Positions 26,767-40,046 are shown, counted from the stretch's first letter. The stretch: DNA of 64,000 nt from Serpula lacrymans var. lacrymans S7.9 (GCF_000218685.1 NW_006763294.1:1343712-1407711), one strand, 5' to 3'. Notes: generated from the sequence alone by a model not told the origin. Made by a program: numbers and translations.

Positions 26767-29278
26767 TCATGTTCCTTTGACTGCATTGATGAAAGCAACG
26801 ACCTTCTCCATATCCTTGCCTTTCCCATCAGCAGTCTCAACCCCGCCGCTCACATCCACGGCCCATGGGTCCACCTTGAGTATAGCCTCCTTCACGTTCT
26901 CCGGAGTCAGGCCCCCAGCCAGCAGTATGGGCATGAAGGACTTGGGAACGTGAGAGCCGTCGCCGTTCACCTCTCCCTGACTCCCATTTACTTTTGGCTC
27001 ATCTGCACTTGCAGCCGTCTCGGAGACGGCTGCCGCCACGGTGACCAACTCACCCGCCTTTACAACCCGTGCAGCAAGGTCCCAGTCCACCACCTTCCCG
27101 CTCCCACCACTCAGCCCATCGCTCGCCCGCTGCGAGTCAAGAAGCACAAACTCATGCAGACCGGGGCGCGTGATGTCCTCCAACCCAGACCCCTGCGGCC
27201 CGACGTGGAATGCGCGTATGACAGGGACGGGGATGTGTTTCGCCCATTCCAGCGGTTCGCTACCGTGCAGCTGCACCATGTCCAGCTGGGCGGAGGCCAC
27301 TGCATCCAGAATGTCGGACAGGCTCTGGTTCTGGAACACCCCGACGAGGAGTGGCCGGCGAGGCTGATTGGCGAGACGATGGGCGTGGGTGGCGAACCAG
27401 GGCTCGTTGACGAGCTCGTCCCTCTGCGTGGCCGAGGCGGCTGATGAACGTGATCCGAGGGAATTGTGTATCGCGAGTGAGATTTCGCGCGCAATAGGAA
27501 GTGAGATGCGGCGTTTGCTGCTCGGGACGAACATGAGACCCAGGAGATCGGCGCCGGCGTCCGCAGCAGCGATAGCTTCCTCCTCCGTCCTTATGCCGCA
27601 TATCTTCACCAGCGGTGCCTGTTTTTCCCTAGGTGATGGCAGAGGCCAGTCGAGAAGCTCGTGTATGAACGCTTTTGTGTCCGTGGCGCGCATTAACGCC
27701 TCGCCAACGAGAACGGCGGCGACGCCTTGCTCTGAGTATTGGCGCACGTCGCTGGGACTGGATATACCGCTCAGGGCACAGAGTATGACGTCTTTTTCGC
27801 GCACCATGTCGACGAGCCGACTCGTCGTGCCCATGTCAACTTGGAAATCGTGAAGATTGCGATTGTTCACTCCGATCACTTTTGCGCCCAGCTCGAGCGC
27901 GAGGGACATTTCGCGTGAGTTGTTGACTTCGACGAGGGGCTCCATGCCAAGCGAGAGCGAGTAGTCGTACAGGACGCGAAGCCTGTCGACGGGTATCATA
28001 GCGACGATGAGCAGAACAGTGTCCGCGCCATACAATCTGGCCTCTGCGATCTGATATTCGTCAAGGATGAAGTCTTTGCGGAGGATGGCGGGCCGGTTGG
28101 GGAGGTGGTCGATGGCTTGGCGGGCGAGACGCATGTCGAGAAGGCTGCCTTTGAACCAGGTGGGCTCGGTGAGCACGGAGATGACGGATGCGCCGGAGAG
28201 GGCGTAGGTGAGCGCTTGCTGCGCTGCGTTGGCATTGAGCGCGATGTTCCCCTTTGAAGGGCTTGCACGCTTGATTTCTGCCATCAACGCTGGCTTTTTG
28301 GCTTTGAGCCGGGCGACGAGAGGTGTGAGTGGGGGTGCGAGGTGCATGGAGAGAAGAATATCGAGATCGCCGGGTGTCGCGCCTGGAATCGACTTAGCGT
28401 GCTGCACATCTTTGATCCTTTGTGCATATATCTTTTCCAGTATCGTCGGCACCTTTGTTTTCGCCGCTGCCTCCTCAGCCTTGTTGCCCATGAGGATGTC
28501 GACGGGAAAGGGCGGGAGTGTCGTGTCGTGCACTCCAAAATCGGGGTTTTCACGCCAATATCCGCCTTTGAGGGCAAGGAAGTTGCGCATCAGATCGTCG
28601 CCTGCTTCGGAGAGGATGCTTTCGGGATGGTACTGCACAGCTTCGAGGGTGTAATCTCTGTGGCGGACGCCCATGATGACACCGCTCTCTTCGGTTGCTG
28701 AAGTGACCATGAGATGTTGGGGTAAGGTCTTTACGGATGCACTGAGGGAGTGGTAGCGCGTGGAGAGGAAGCCTTGTGGGAGGCCCTTGAGACAGCCTCG
28801 TCCGTCGTGTCGTATACGACTGAGCTTTCCATGCATGATTTCTCCCGCGTATCTGTTTCCATCACACCGCACCACCGCCCACAGCCAAAAATCCATCAGT
28901 TCTCAGAACACAGACCATACAAACGAGCCAAACTCACCCGATAGCACCTCCATACACATCGACGAGACACTCGAGGCCCATGCACACGCCCAGGACGGGC
29001 ACTTTGCCTGTGAAGTAGCGGATAGCCTCGCGGGAGATGCCCGAGTCAGTCTGGGGGTGCCCTGGTCCTGGGGAGATGATGAGGGACTTGATCTGGAGCT
29101 GGTGAAGGGCGGTGGCGGGGATGGCGTCGTTGCGGATGACTGTGACGTTTGCGCCGAGGAGACATAAGGATTGGTAGAGATTCCAGGTGAATGAGTCAAA
29201 GTTATCGATCATGAGGACGTCTATGGGTTTGGACAGTGCGTCTGGGAGGACTATCGTGGGGGCTGCCATCGATGCCAT
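26767..29278 (-). CDS. trp1: Trifunctional tryptophan-biosynthesis protein (GATase-IGPS-PRAI)
   Basis: This fused enzyme supplies the glutamine amidotransferase part of anthranilate synthase, indole-3-glycerol-phosphate synthase and phosphoribosylanthranilate isomerase. The start ATG is 29278 ([12 protein letters not shown]). One intron of about 93 bp (about 28840-28932) interrupts the amidotransferase domain, and the remaining 709 codons run open to 26767. The amidotransferase has [19 protein letters not shown], the nucleophile Cys in GVCMGLEC, and the catalytic His-Glu in QYHPES. The synthase has [15 protein letters not shown] and [10 protein letters not shown]. The isomerase has [24 protein letters not shown] and the C-terminal [10 protein letters not shown] and DVSGGVE. 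The domain order matches Aspergillus trpC and mushroom trp1. The amidotransferase reads GVCMGLEC where GVCxGxQ is usual. Confidence 0.97.
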
Positions 29279-31587
29279 TGTTGTCGCTGTTGGTACTGAA
29301 AACGATGATAATGTAGAGATTGGAAAGCAATGGATACGATGGTGGTGTAGAGAAACTTTATAGCAGTGAATGCACCGCTGGACTGCAGGCGAACTTGTTG
29401 GAATCAAGTCACTGTGCTAAAAAGCTGATGCATCCGAAACTGAGTCCGAACACTATCCGAACATAATTCATGATCGGATCGCGGCGTACGGCCAGTATTC
29501 GTCGCCTTATATGGAGAACAACACCGGCCATTAACCATCACGAACATACATACCTTTGTTATGTGGAGGGTATTGGAGACTCGTATGACGAGTTTCGCAA
29601 AGGGTGGTCTACATGGAAGTCAGAAGAAGAGAGATGCTAGAGACTTGCCATTGTGGCGTGCACTGGTATAGATTGCTCCCACCGATGAAACACTTTGTCC
29701 ATCGCGATAGACGCTACAGGCAAAGGCACTGTAAACGGGTACTAACTAATACATGTTCTGCGTTGGTATGATCATCATTTTATAGTAACCGTAGACAGAT
29801 AACACCTCATTCACATCAGTAGCTGACGCAGAAAAGGTGTCCCCTTAGCTATATACCAGGCGCTCCACTACAAAATGATGTGGGGCCAGCCCCTGGCTCG
29901 AGACATTTGCACCAAGGAAACACGTCTGACTGATCTGGTGAGCTCTGCATCAATTAACAAACGCGCGACGAACGCCAGTGTTGCACCATTGTCGCCTTCA
30001 ATGACTTGGACAAACGTACATTGCAATAAGCAATATTATAACCGGCGGAGGCTGCTTGAGGATCAAATGCAGCGCAGCTAATTAACAGATATATAATGTA
30101 ATTAACGTACGACAGCAATACCTCGGAGTACTGGTATTTACAGAGGTGACAGCTCGTAGTAGCAGTTTTTGATATCGTCCGGTCTTTTGATAAATGAAGG
30201 TTCCAGTTCAGTGTTTCCAAGTGTCTGCAGCGAAACGTGGGTTGAGCACACCCCTGAGCTGACATATTACAAATTGCACCATGGATACAGCAGACAAGCC
30301 CTAGCTGAACGTGTTCAGGAGACCGCGCACTCCTGTGTGTAAAAATATCAACCTTGAGCTCACTGACTTGAAGCTGTGATTAAGAAGGGGTGGAGAGGAG
30401 TAGTACGTAGTACCGCAGTCATCGTTCTTAAAAACACGTTCTGATGGGATGGCTGTACCACCCGTAGATAGCAGTTGACTTGACACCAGGTGACCTCTAA
30501 GTGATTCACCGTGTCTCTCGATATGGCTTCAGCTTTTCTGGGTTTCTGCTTGACGTCGCCGGTGAGCACGGCTAAAGTACAGGGGTGTGGTCTGCTTGGT
30601 ACGACGGTATCCCACCAAGTTGCCTCGAGGCTAAGCAAGGTTTGGATAGCCTCGTGATGGTGGGGAATAGGAACACTTTTTAGTGCAAGACTGTGAGCTT
30701 GGGCGGCTTACCAGGAAGGACACGTATATTTTTCATGGAAAGTACGGGTCCGCAGTGTGTTCAAGAGGAAGGCGGGAAGTTCCAGAGAGACTAGTTCCAT
30801 ACACGGGCCGCCCGTGGCTGCATACCGGGACCCGTGTGGGGTTCGGCAAGCCTACGGTCACGACACAATCAATTTATTGATCAATAACTTGCCAGATTTC
30901 CCAAGAAAAACAGGGAGAAAATACGTCGACAGAGTTGTTCGCATTGTCCTGGTTGCCAACGATAATTTGTCTTCGACGCATTCTGCACGTTGTTTTCCTG
31001 GATAAAATGAGCGGTGACATGCGATGTACTGCCTGAAGAGATGTTGAGGGATACAGCCTCCATGTGAAAGGGTTGTGACGTGAGGCACTTCGATTTCGAT
31101 TGATGATCACACTCGTGGGTAACATCCAGTGTGGATGGTGCTAGTACTGACGACAGGAGTTATACCGCAATATACTGGATATGCACTGGGAACACAGCAG
31201 AGACCATCTGGAGAGGATGCAAGGAAGGAATATATCGGGAAGGAGACCTTGTGGCCCGGCCGGAGAGAGCGGCGAGGTATGTCCTGATAAGGAGGTAGGG
31301 CGTGACTGTGTGACGGCAACGGGGTATCAGAGCCTTGTCTGACAGGTCTGGCCCTGGCCAGATAATATATATCGCTGCTGCAGTCGTCGTAAATCCCCCG
31401 ACTGCGTCCATTTCGTGCTTCTTTGTCTTTCTTTCTATCCTTTTGTTTCCCTTCTTGTCTTTCCCTTTCGTTCTTTGGCTCCAAGAGGTTCTCTTTCGCA
31501 TCCTCCGCCTGTCTTTGTATCTCGCCTTTTGTACTTTTTGCGTCCGGCACGCCATTACCATCCACACCAAACGTTATACGAACCACC
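29279..31587. other. Large divergent intergenic region, about 2.3 kb
   Basis: This separates the tryptophan gene (-) from noxR (+), so both promoters lie here. Only scattered short frames are visible and none is supported. The last 250 bases before noxR are strongly CT-rich (about 31400-31500), as in many basidiomycete 5' leaders. Confidence 0.55.
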
Positions 31588-34139
31588 ATGGCCCTCTCTC
31601 TCAAAGCAGAACTCGAAATATGGGCGTCCGCACTCAAATCATACGATGCAGAGGACTTTGAGAATGCTCTCCAGCTCTTCTCCGTACGTACACACAACCC
31701 CATATCTTATATCGCTCCCATCTCACCTCACCCTAATTCATGATCGTACTTCTTGCAGGACATCGCAGACTCTTCTAAAATACTTACCAACATAGGCCTT
31801 ATCTATGCTACCATAGGCGAACACGAAACCGCTGTACAACAGTTTAACGCAGCGACTGGCCTTGATCAATATCTCGCTGTTGCGTGAGTCCTACTCTCAT
31901 ATTTCACTTTAGACGCCCCCCTTCACGGTACCGCTATCCATCGTGCTTCCTATCGGACTCGTCATAGCCATGCCATGCTACCCTTCTCTCGGTTATGCTG
32001 GACATGACCTTTTGCCAGATTGTTTTATCCCTTGCAACCTCCCGAGATCTCTTGGAAACGCATTTACTCACGGTCCTATATTTTTGTGCACAGATATTTT
32101 CAATGCGGCGTTTCCAACTTCTTACTCGGTCGCTACGAACTTTCTCTAACAGACTTTGATGAGGCTTTACTTTACCTACGGGGCAATCAAGCAATGTACG
32201 TTGTTCCACCTCTCAAGCCGTGCTTGTCGGATGATATCGTCACACTCGGAGCTAATATTTGGATCTTGCCTTTTTCTTCCGATGCAGTAATTATGAACAA
32301 ATCGGCCTCAAATTCAAACTATTCTCAGCGGAAGTGCTATTCAATAAGGGTCTTTCGCGTATTAATCTTGGCTTCATGCAAGAGGGGCTGGCAGACATGG
32401 AGGAGGCGAGACGGGAGAAGGCAACAGAGGAACATAACGTCATTGATGAAGCGATAAGGGACTTGGGGGAAGGCTATACGGTTTTTAGTATCGTGAGTGG
32501 ACCTAGCATACCATCATGATCATGATCCGGTTTAATGCGTTCCCTTAATCGATACAGCCGGTCGGCGTCCTGTACCGCCCCTCTGAAAACAAACTCAAGA
32601 ATTCAAAGGCAAAGGATTACATGGGCAAAGCTGTATGTCCCGCTTTTTCTAATTTCTAGTACCGTAGCTGTTGCAAGATATTGACTTGGTGTGGTTAGAA
32701 ATTGGTCGCTGCAAGCGATGCGTCCGATGCGTTTACCACGTTTTCTGGAGTAACGCGATTGAAGCAGGGCGTCACCCCACAGAACACGTTCGTCGAATCG
32801 CGCCCTGACACCGATTCTTCGCCTGCTCTGAATCGCAGTGTCACTTTGCCTCCTCCTAGTAAGTCTCCCACCTGAAATATGCAAAACGACATCAAAGCCT
32901 TGTCTTGCTAACTGACCTTTCCATCACAGGAAGCGACCCCATCGACCCCCCGACGCGTCCCAACCTTGCACTCGAACGTTCGAAAACAACCATCAACATC
33001 GCGTCCGACGCGCGAGTACGCATCGCAGCTGGTGGTTCTAGGTCTCCTGTCTCCCCAAGCAGGCGGTCCAACTCTGTGTCGAACCCAGTCGTCGAAACAC
33101 GCAACACTGGGCTGTCGAGAAATAACACATCGATCGCTAATTTGACTAGGAGCGCCACGTCCTCACCTCTGCGCCCTGCCGCTCCTTCTATCGCACCTTC
33201 GTCTGCCTCTACACCCACGGCTATGCCTTTAAGCCTAGTGGCAGGCATGTCTAGAGGGATGAGTGTCCGTAGAATTCCCCCTGCTGCCTCTGCCGTTACA
33301 CCTCCCAAGTCTTCTGGTCTTCTCCTACCGGCTGGTCCCCCAGCTCAACAACAACGTGAGTAAAAAGCTTCGCTGATTTCGGCTTGTATACTAGATTGAC
33401 TGACGACTTAAAAATTTTACTTATTATCATTATACAACAGAGGCGGGCCGTTTGACCGACTTTTATGACGACTACATCAGCTCGTACGGCGAAGACGCAA
33501 ATTCTCGACCGTTGCCAGCGCCTCCTGCGGGTGGTACCACCGACCGCGTTACAGCGTGGGCTCAAGCCAACGCAAATGCGAACCCCAACACTGGCTATGG
33601 CCGCGCCCCTGCACCTGCACGCGCTCTGTCACGTAGCACCTCGAGCGCAGCACCTGGCTCCTACCAGGGCGGCAGTTTACGCAGGAAAGTGACGAGACGG
33701 CCGACACAGAGCCGCAGGCCTCCTGTTACATACGAGGAGGAAGAAGAAGAGGGCTATGTTAGCGGCGAGTATGAGGATACGCAGTTTGAGCTTACGAAGA
33801 TCAAAGTGAAGGTGCGTCTTTTTTGCTTCCATTTTACCTAATTTAGTACGTCGTTGACGAACGTGGCTTTTTATTTTTACTTTTTATTAGTTGCATTACC
33901 AGGGCGACGTCCGTGGGATGACCTTCCCGCCTGATACCCCATTCGAAGAGTTTGTGGACCGTGTCACAAGCAAATTTGGGACGTCGTTGGAGGGACTTGG
34001 GATGAAATTCAAGGACGAAGACGGAGGGAAGATTACTCTACGAGACGACTCTGATTACGAGCTTGCGATCGAGACTGCGCGGGAGAACGCAAAGGGCAAG
34101 CCAGAGGGGAAGCTCGAAATCTGGTGTCTAGATGTCTAA
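31588..34139 (+). CDS. noxR: NADPH oxidase regulator NoxR (p67phox-like)
   Basis: NoxR binds Rac and activates the membrane oxidases NoxA/NoxB that make superoxide for hyphal fusion, polarity and fruiting. ATG 31588 lies in a good context (accaccATG). The N-terminal half is helical TPR sequence: ELEIWASALKSYDAEDFENA, ILTNIGLIYATIGEHETAV, then the NFLLGRYELSLTDFDEAL and LFNKGLSRINLGFMQEGLAD repeats. An activation segment follows with the phrase VGVLYRPSENK, after an intron at about 32490-32558. A long Ser/Pro-rich linker comes next, then a C-terminal PB1 domain (HYQGDVRGMTF to KLEIWCLDV) with the acidic DEDGGKITLRDDSDYELA motif. There are about eight introns. The stop is TAA at 34137-34139. 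No SH3 domain is seen, as in other fungal NoxR proteins. Confidence 0.93.
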
Positions 34140-34715
34140 ATCTCTTGCCCGCCCGCTTATCTATCTATCTATCGTATGATTGTAGTTCTCTGGTTCTCAT
34201 GGAATTTGCGGGGAGCTGCTCTTTTCTTTTCTTTAACGGGTCTTGTTCAATCATCGCTTGGGATTTTCTATCTATCCATTATTGTTGTTGTTGTTGTTGT
34301 TTCCAACTACCCTCCGCTGTTGCTCTTAGTTTGTGGATCCCATGTAGATTGTAATTCGTCATCGATGTTTTGTATATAGAGGATCGAGTGCATGTTTACA
34401 GTATAGATCTATGGCTCACCGTAGGTGTTGGCATGTTATTCTGCGATAAGGCTGCAGAACCTGGGTGGGATTGACTTTTGTTATCGCTACTATAGCTAGT
34501 CGTACATCCTTTAAATGCATAATATAGCTGTGGTTTTCTAGCGATTTTCTTTTGGATACAGTAATGTCAGAGCTAACAGATGCCTTGAACGTTTTCTGTG
34601 TTTACGGTGGTGAGACGATATTCCGGATTTGGCAATTCATGTTTAGTTGCATTTCCTTGGACCCACATCCACCATCCCGAGTCTGCCGTCGTCGCCTGGC
34701 CGGATAGCCTGAATC
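34140..34715. other. Intergenic, 3' of noxR
   Basis: This is the 3' flank of noxR and the promoter of the G-patch gene. It contains simple repeats, a CTAT run near 34160 and a TTG run near 34282. No gene is seen. Confidence 0.5.
34282..34301. repeat. TTG microsatellite
   Basis: About six uninterrupted TTG units lie in the noxR 3' flank, potentially length-variable between strains. Confidence 0.8.
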
Positions 34716-36526
34716 ATGGGGCTCGCAGGCAGGAAAGAAAAGCAACGGATCCCAGCAGATCCAAGGAACCTATCATGGGCAGATAGTAAGCACTTCCCCT
34801 CCCTCATCTGACTCCATCCACCGCATATCTAACGAAAAAAAAAAAATCACTTCCCTCCCTTCCTCCCTCCCTAAAACCGCACCGACACCCCCAAACCAAA
34901 AAAAACAAACCAAAACGCACTTCACGAATCAGATGCTGCACGATTCGGCCAGGCCTACCTCTCCAAGATGGGATGGGATCCGTCCAAGGGCCTCGGGGCG
35001 TCTGGGGACGGGATGAAGTCGCATTTGAAGGTGACGCACAAGTTGGACATGCTGGGTATTGGGGCGGCGCATCAGAAAGACCCCCATGGGATTGCGTGGA
35101 AGCAGAATAAGGATTTTGAGAATTTGTTGAGGAGGTTGAATGAGAATGCGGGTAAGGAGGAAGAGGGGAAGGAGGGGAAGGGGGAAGTGTTGGAGGATGA
35201 GCGGGACGGGCAGGGTGAGGGTGGTAGTTCTAAAGTGGACGAGGAGGGGCAGGTCGACGAGGATAAAGCGGCAAGGAGGGAGAGGAAGAAAGAGAAGAAG
35301 AGGAAGAGGAAGGAGGCTGAAGACGGGGATGAGGCAGGTCGCAAGAAATCCAGGAAGAAGCAGAAAGGTGAAGACGAAGCACGCGTCACAGATTCCTCAA
35401 GCGCCTCGCAGCCGAATGCAGAATCCTCTGAGGATTTCGTAGTTGTGCAGACCCCTGTCGTCGTCGTCTCCGCCCCCGCTTCTCCCAAAATCAGAGCACG
35501 GCCCGCGGCGTAAGTGCAAGCTATCTTTGTTTGAATGGCTATTCTGCATCATGTGGCTAATATCACTGCATATTGTCCTTTACTAGTCATCGCGCCCGAA
35601 TACAGGCATCAAAGCGTCTAGCATCAAAATCTGCAGCCGCTATATCTGAGATACTCGGTATAGCACCTACACCGTCTGCAGCCCCGAGTCCCTTGGGAAC
35701 ACTGACGCCCATCGGCGATGCTGAGCTTACCCTCGAGAAGCTGACGACATCGACCAAGAGTGTCGCGGATTATTTCAAGGAGAAGCTGGGCGCGAAGAGT
35801 GCCGGTGCGGGAACGAGCTCAGTCCAAGCTTTAAACGAACGGGAGGAGACGGGTGATTATGAGGCGCCCAGGGGTGGACTTGGACTTGGTGCATCGAGAT
35901 TGAAAGCGAGCGGCTCAGACGAAGGGAGTGGGAGGCCGAAAGGTGGAATAGGGAGCTCGTCAGCTGTATTTGCACAGTTCTTTGCTGCTTCCACATTGAC
36001 TACTACTGCCGTTTTGGAGACAGTATCCCCTATCACAGAGGAGGAGTCCTCAGAGTCGAAGGCGAATGATGAAGTTGTTGAAAAGGAGGGCAAAAAGCGG
36101 AAGAGAAAAGGAGAGGACGAGGAAGGTGGTAGTGAGAAAAGAGATAAGGAAGTGAAGAAGACAAAATCAAAGTATATGGGCACGGATGAGTCTGCAGAGG
36201 GTTCATCTTCTACGATACCCTTCCCCACTTCAGATGAAGTTATCTCTGCTGCCAAAAAGGACCGAAAGAAAGATAAGAAGAAGAAAGACAGGGAGACGAA
36301 GGAGGACGAAGTAGACTCGATCCCTACAGTGTCTCCCCCGATCGTAGACGACACGGAAGCCTTGTCTAAAGATGAGAAGAAGAAAAGGAAGAAGGAAAAG
36401 CGTGAAAAGGCAGAGAATGCTGACGCTCCCCCGCAATCTGCTATTCCCTTCCCAACTATAGATGAGGGGAAAGCGAAGAAGGAAAAGGCGGAAAGAAAAG
36501 CCAGGAAAAAAGCTCGGGAATCGTAG
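34716..36526 (+). CDS. G-patch protein, PXR1/PINX1 type
   Basis: PXR1 acts in the nucleolus in rRNA and snoRNA maturation, and its animal relative PINX1 inhibits telomerase. The start MGLAGRKEKQRIPADPRNL at 34716 is the diagnostic PXR1 N-terminus. After an intron of about 145 bp the G-patch continues: FGQAYLSKMGWDPSKGLG, then KVTHKLDMLGIGA and the IAWKQNKDFENLLRRLN segment. The rest is highly charged: two long Lys/Glu blocks (about 35140-35380 and 36060-36520) rich in KKxKK, likely nucleolar localisation and RNA contacts, split by an intron at about 35513-35587. The tail ends KARKKARES with TAG at 36526. A Ser/Thr-Pro-rich middle includes SVADYFKEKLGAKS. The N-terminus makes the identity firm. 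The lysine-rich regions are low complexity and show strong GA bias. Confidence 0.93.
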
Positions 36527-36711
36527 ACATAGACCATGTCAACTAACATATATCCTTTATTCTGGTATAAGCTTTACAAAAATACTTGAGGGCCTTGCTG
36601 CGATATAACTCCTTTGACAAAAGATGATGCTGCCCAGGAAAAATATTAAGTATGGATACATAGGAAAATGATAGGTATAAAAAAAATCCTAGCAGTGTTC
36701 ATAGGTCGTAA

Positions 36712-38229
36712 TCATTCAGAGTAACTCGGTGCAGAATCCGTCTGTAAATACACTTTCACCCCGTCCTTCAGCTTACCAGGATCTATGCAGTGTATCTTGA
36801 GTGCATTGATCACCTCGGGTATAACATCCGTATCAACATCTTTGCCCCATAAAATGTCCAGGTGCTCGTAGCCCTCAAGCCGTTTTGCCACTGTGTGCTC
36901 TGGAAGTTCACGGAGCATCGTTTTAATGTCCACCAGACTATCCTGGTCACCGTATAGGAGCACGATAGGGGTAACGATGTTGCGAGTAGGGAACCGCGCG
37001 GGCCGATAAGAACTGACGGATGTGCGAACGACGGGGATAATATCGTCGTCGTACATCTGAAATGCGGAATTGCGCATGATTTGGAACCAATGCACTACGG
37101 ATTTAACCGAGGCAAAGGAGTAGAGGTGGGCGTAAGCGGCGATCTTCTGGGTTGAGGTGATGTTGTGATTGTGCCAATCGAACAGGAAGCCCAGTGAGGT
37201 ATCGATGACTTTAGCAAAGATAGGAGGGTATATGATAGACTGCCACATTGCAGCGGATGAGAGAATAGATTTCCGGCCAAAAAATAGGAACATTAACGTG
37301 GGTCTGTTGTTATGATACGGTCAGAAACACGATGAAGAGTACAGGGACCAGGCACTTACGAGGCTTTCATGAGCCCATCTACGATGGGTGCCGCCAAGCC
37401 CGCGGGACTCATAGCGGGTGCTAGGGCGATGAACACATTCACTTTCTCATTGAGCTGCGGGTGGATGCTGAGTGCGGCGAAGGCCTGTGCTGTGCCTTGA
37501 CTGAAACCAACGTAGCTAAGGCTTTCGGCCTTTGTGGTATCCAGGATATAGGAAATAGAATCTGGAATATCATGCCATGCAAAGTCATCGATGCTGAAGT
37601 CCCAAAATTTGGTAGAGTTAGGGTTGTGATAGAGAGATTTTTTCGAGTATTTGTTTCCTCGGTTGTTTCCTAGCCAAACATCGAAGCCTAATTAAGGCAG
37701 TTAGAAAGCAGGGTAGAAGAGCCATGAAAGATAAAAGACGCTTGCCTTGTTCCACAAGGACAAAAGGTAACGAGCGTTCTGCTTCAGTCAGGCACACCCA
37801 AACTTCACTGTTCATGAGCAGTCCATGGTGAAGATAGACTACAGGCTTTCCGGTGCTCGTTCCCGGACTACTCTTCCTTTGTCCTTTCTTGGAAGGCAAA
37901 CGGTGTAAACCTAGGAGGTATCCATCCTTCGTGAGAACAACATGCTCCTCGTGCGTGTAACTAAACAACTCGCACAACTCTCCAAAATCTTTAGCCTTCA
38001 GGATCTTATCGGAGATAGTATTTTCCCTGGACTTCGGCTTTGGTTTAGTCTCTTGTCCGTACTGATGGAACAGGAATCGAGAACGGTCGTAGAACCAGCG
38101 GATGATGGGTTTAGGCAAGACTATGATGATGAAACGCAACAAGGTTTCCAGGGCGAGAAAGGAGAATCCAACTATCAGCGCAATGTATTCGTGCACTGAG
38201 AGTCGCCCTAGAAGAGGAACAAAACCCAT
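36712..38229 (-). CDS. Steryl ester hydrolase-like lipase (Yeh/Tgl1 family)
   Basis: Family members release free sterol from stored steryl esters at lipid droplets or the cell surface. ATG 38229 gives an N-terminal hydrophobic anchor (about residues 13-40, YIALIVGFSFLALETLLRFI), then the acid-lipase alpha/beta hydrolase fold. Motifs are HEEHVVLTKDGYLLGLHRLP, YLHHGLLMNSEVWV (oxyanion region), FDVWLGNNRGNKYSKKS, the nucleophile in SYVGFSQGTAQ, the Asp in LLYGDQDSLVD, and the His in LEGYEHLDILWG. All three catalytic residues are present. Two introns (about 37690-37743 and 37299-37358) are needed. The stop is at 36712, convergent with the G-patch gene only 185 bp away. Whether it acts on steryl esters or triacylglycerol cannot be decided from sequence. 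The length of about 455 aa is short compared with yeast Yeh1/Yeh2. Confidence 0.9.
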
Positions 38230-38555
38230 GCTCTAAAACAAAATGACCCTTCAGTTCAACGCTCCTGGTTGTTTGACTTGAAGTACGCACGAAGTTGTGT
38301 TTCTAGTGTGAAGTTATTCACAGAATAAGTAGGTAAGGGTAGGGTTGTGGTATTTTCGATGACAAGAGCATAAGACAAGAAACAAACTATGTCGATGGAG
38401 TATTGTGGGGAAATCACATGAACCAAAATTAAAATCATAAAGACCTTACAGACCATAAAGTAAGGTTAAGGTTAGCAGATGACCACTTCAACCAAGAAAC
38501 CTGAAAACAGACACCGCGGCGCTGCAGCTGTAACTGATTCTCTTTCGTTCTTAGG
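38230..38555. other. Short divergent promoter region
   Basis: Only 326 bp separates the lipase (-) from the next gene (+). Both promoters must be within it. No specific motif was identified. Confidence 0.5.
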
Positions 38556-39947
38556 ATGCGTCTGTTAAAAAGGATCCTAGCCATCACTGCCTTTTCAGCC
38601 GCAGGCATAACCTTCGTACTTTTCTCGTTTCCTCTCTACCGCTTCTTCCATATCCTCTGGATGCTCACAAACATTGGACCTAGCTTTCACGGTTTGTCCG
38701 CGTCCGAGGCCCAAATGACATCATCCGTACATGAAGTCCTTGAATACGCTGTCTCCTCTCTGCTACGTCCTACTGGCTCTGCACGCGAGACTAGCATCAA
38801 ACCACAAATCAACAGCACAATAGCAGAAATCGAGGCCCTTCAAAACATCTTTACATGTTACTTCAATCACATACCTACTCGAGCGCAAGGCCATACAAGA
38901 CCTTCGTACGGACGGTATGGCGAATCTGTAAACAGGTGTAACACAAGCGTCCCTGTAACAAGCAACGTCAATCAGGGATCCATCACTAATCGTTTCTGTA
39001 CGTCTTTCAGAGGTCGTAGGATCCTTATCGTCGGCGGGGATTTATCATATCGATTACATTCACTGCTGATGCATCACCAAGAAGAACACGAAAACCGCAC
39101 ATTCTCATGCCAAGGCCCGGTATTCTGCACACACCACCACCTCTGTCAACCACATGGAGTTCACGGGGTGGAAATTCACTCCGTTATTACACAGAACGCT
39201 CGCCGTACGAAATCCCCCACAGCTCAGGAACTTGCCATCACTGGCGCTGTTGGAATGCAATTTGTGCTCTCGCAGTCTCTCCTTCCTTTATCAGACGCAT
39301 CTGCATGGCAATATAACTCACCTGTAATAGATCCATTAACGGACGTTCGGGTGCGAGATAACTACTGGCTGCGCCATGCTCGAAGTGCAGATGTCATCTT
39401 GCTCAATCGCGGGCCGCTCCCTGCTCCTGCGTCCACATACGCCTCTCATAGCGGAAATTGGTCGTATGCCAAGGATCTTCCGACTTACCTTGAAGCTATA
39501 CGGCCCAACAGCTGGGAAGACCAACCATTTATCTACGATAACAAACATATGCAGACCAGGTTACTTGTGAATGCAGCTTTACACGTCACGCTCACCAGTT
39601 TCTTGCCTTCACTCGTGCAGACCCTGAATGCGCTTCACCACGATGTCAATCTACGACATAAACTTGTGATATGGCACGATAGTCACTTTATGCACCAATC
39701 TCATTCAGACAAAAAACCAAGGCTTCGTCGACATCATTTTTTAGGGGACTATTTGCTCTTTCGAGGACATTTACAGATAGCAGAAGATCCGTGGAAATTC
39801 TATCACAATGCGCAAGGTCAGTATTTTCCCGTATTCTGACGATTTTGTGCCTCGCTGAAAAGAGCTCGTTTGCTGATAGTTTATATGCAAAATTATGCTA
39901 TACGGCGTTTGCTTCCCCACTTTGGCATCCAGTATCTCCCGCTCTGA
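38556..39947 (+). CDS. Single-pass membrane protein, possibly SGNH/PC-esterase-like
   Basis: The protein begins with a short basic tail and one hydrophobic segment (about residues 5-35), as in type II Golgi proteins, followed by a lumenal domain with several N-glycosylation sites. GRRILIVGGDLSYRLHSLL near 39015-39070 resembles the GDS block of PC-esterase/Cas1-like enzymes that O-acetylate glycans. The spacing DVILLNRGP later resembles the family's second block. However, the Ser is displaced (GDLS, not GDS) and I cannot find a clear DxxH, so the assignment is tentative. The first exon is one long frame of 420 codons. A short intron (donor at about 39816, acceptor at about 39870) leads to QNYAIRRLLPHFGIQYLPL and TGA at 39945-39947. 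Alternative splicing would end at about 40018-40036, just before the retrotransposon at 40047. Confidence 0.55.
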
Positions 39948-40046
39948 GACGATTCAATACAATAAATGTTAAACAGATTGATGCATATGATGTCATTAGT
40001 TCATACTATGTGGAATGAATGTGCAAGACGTAGATAAAGAAAGGAT

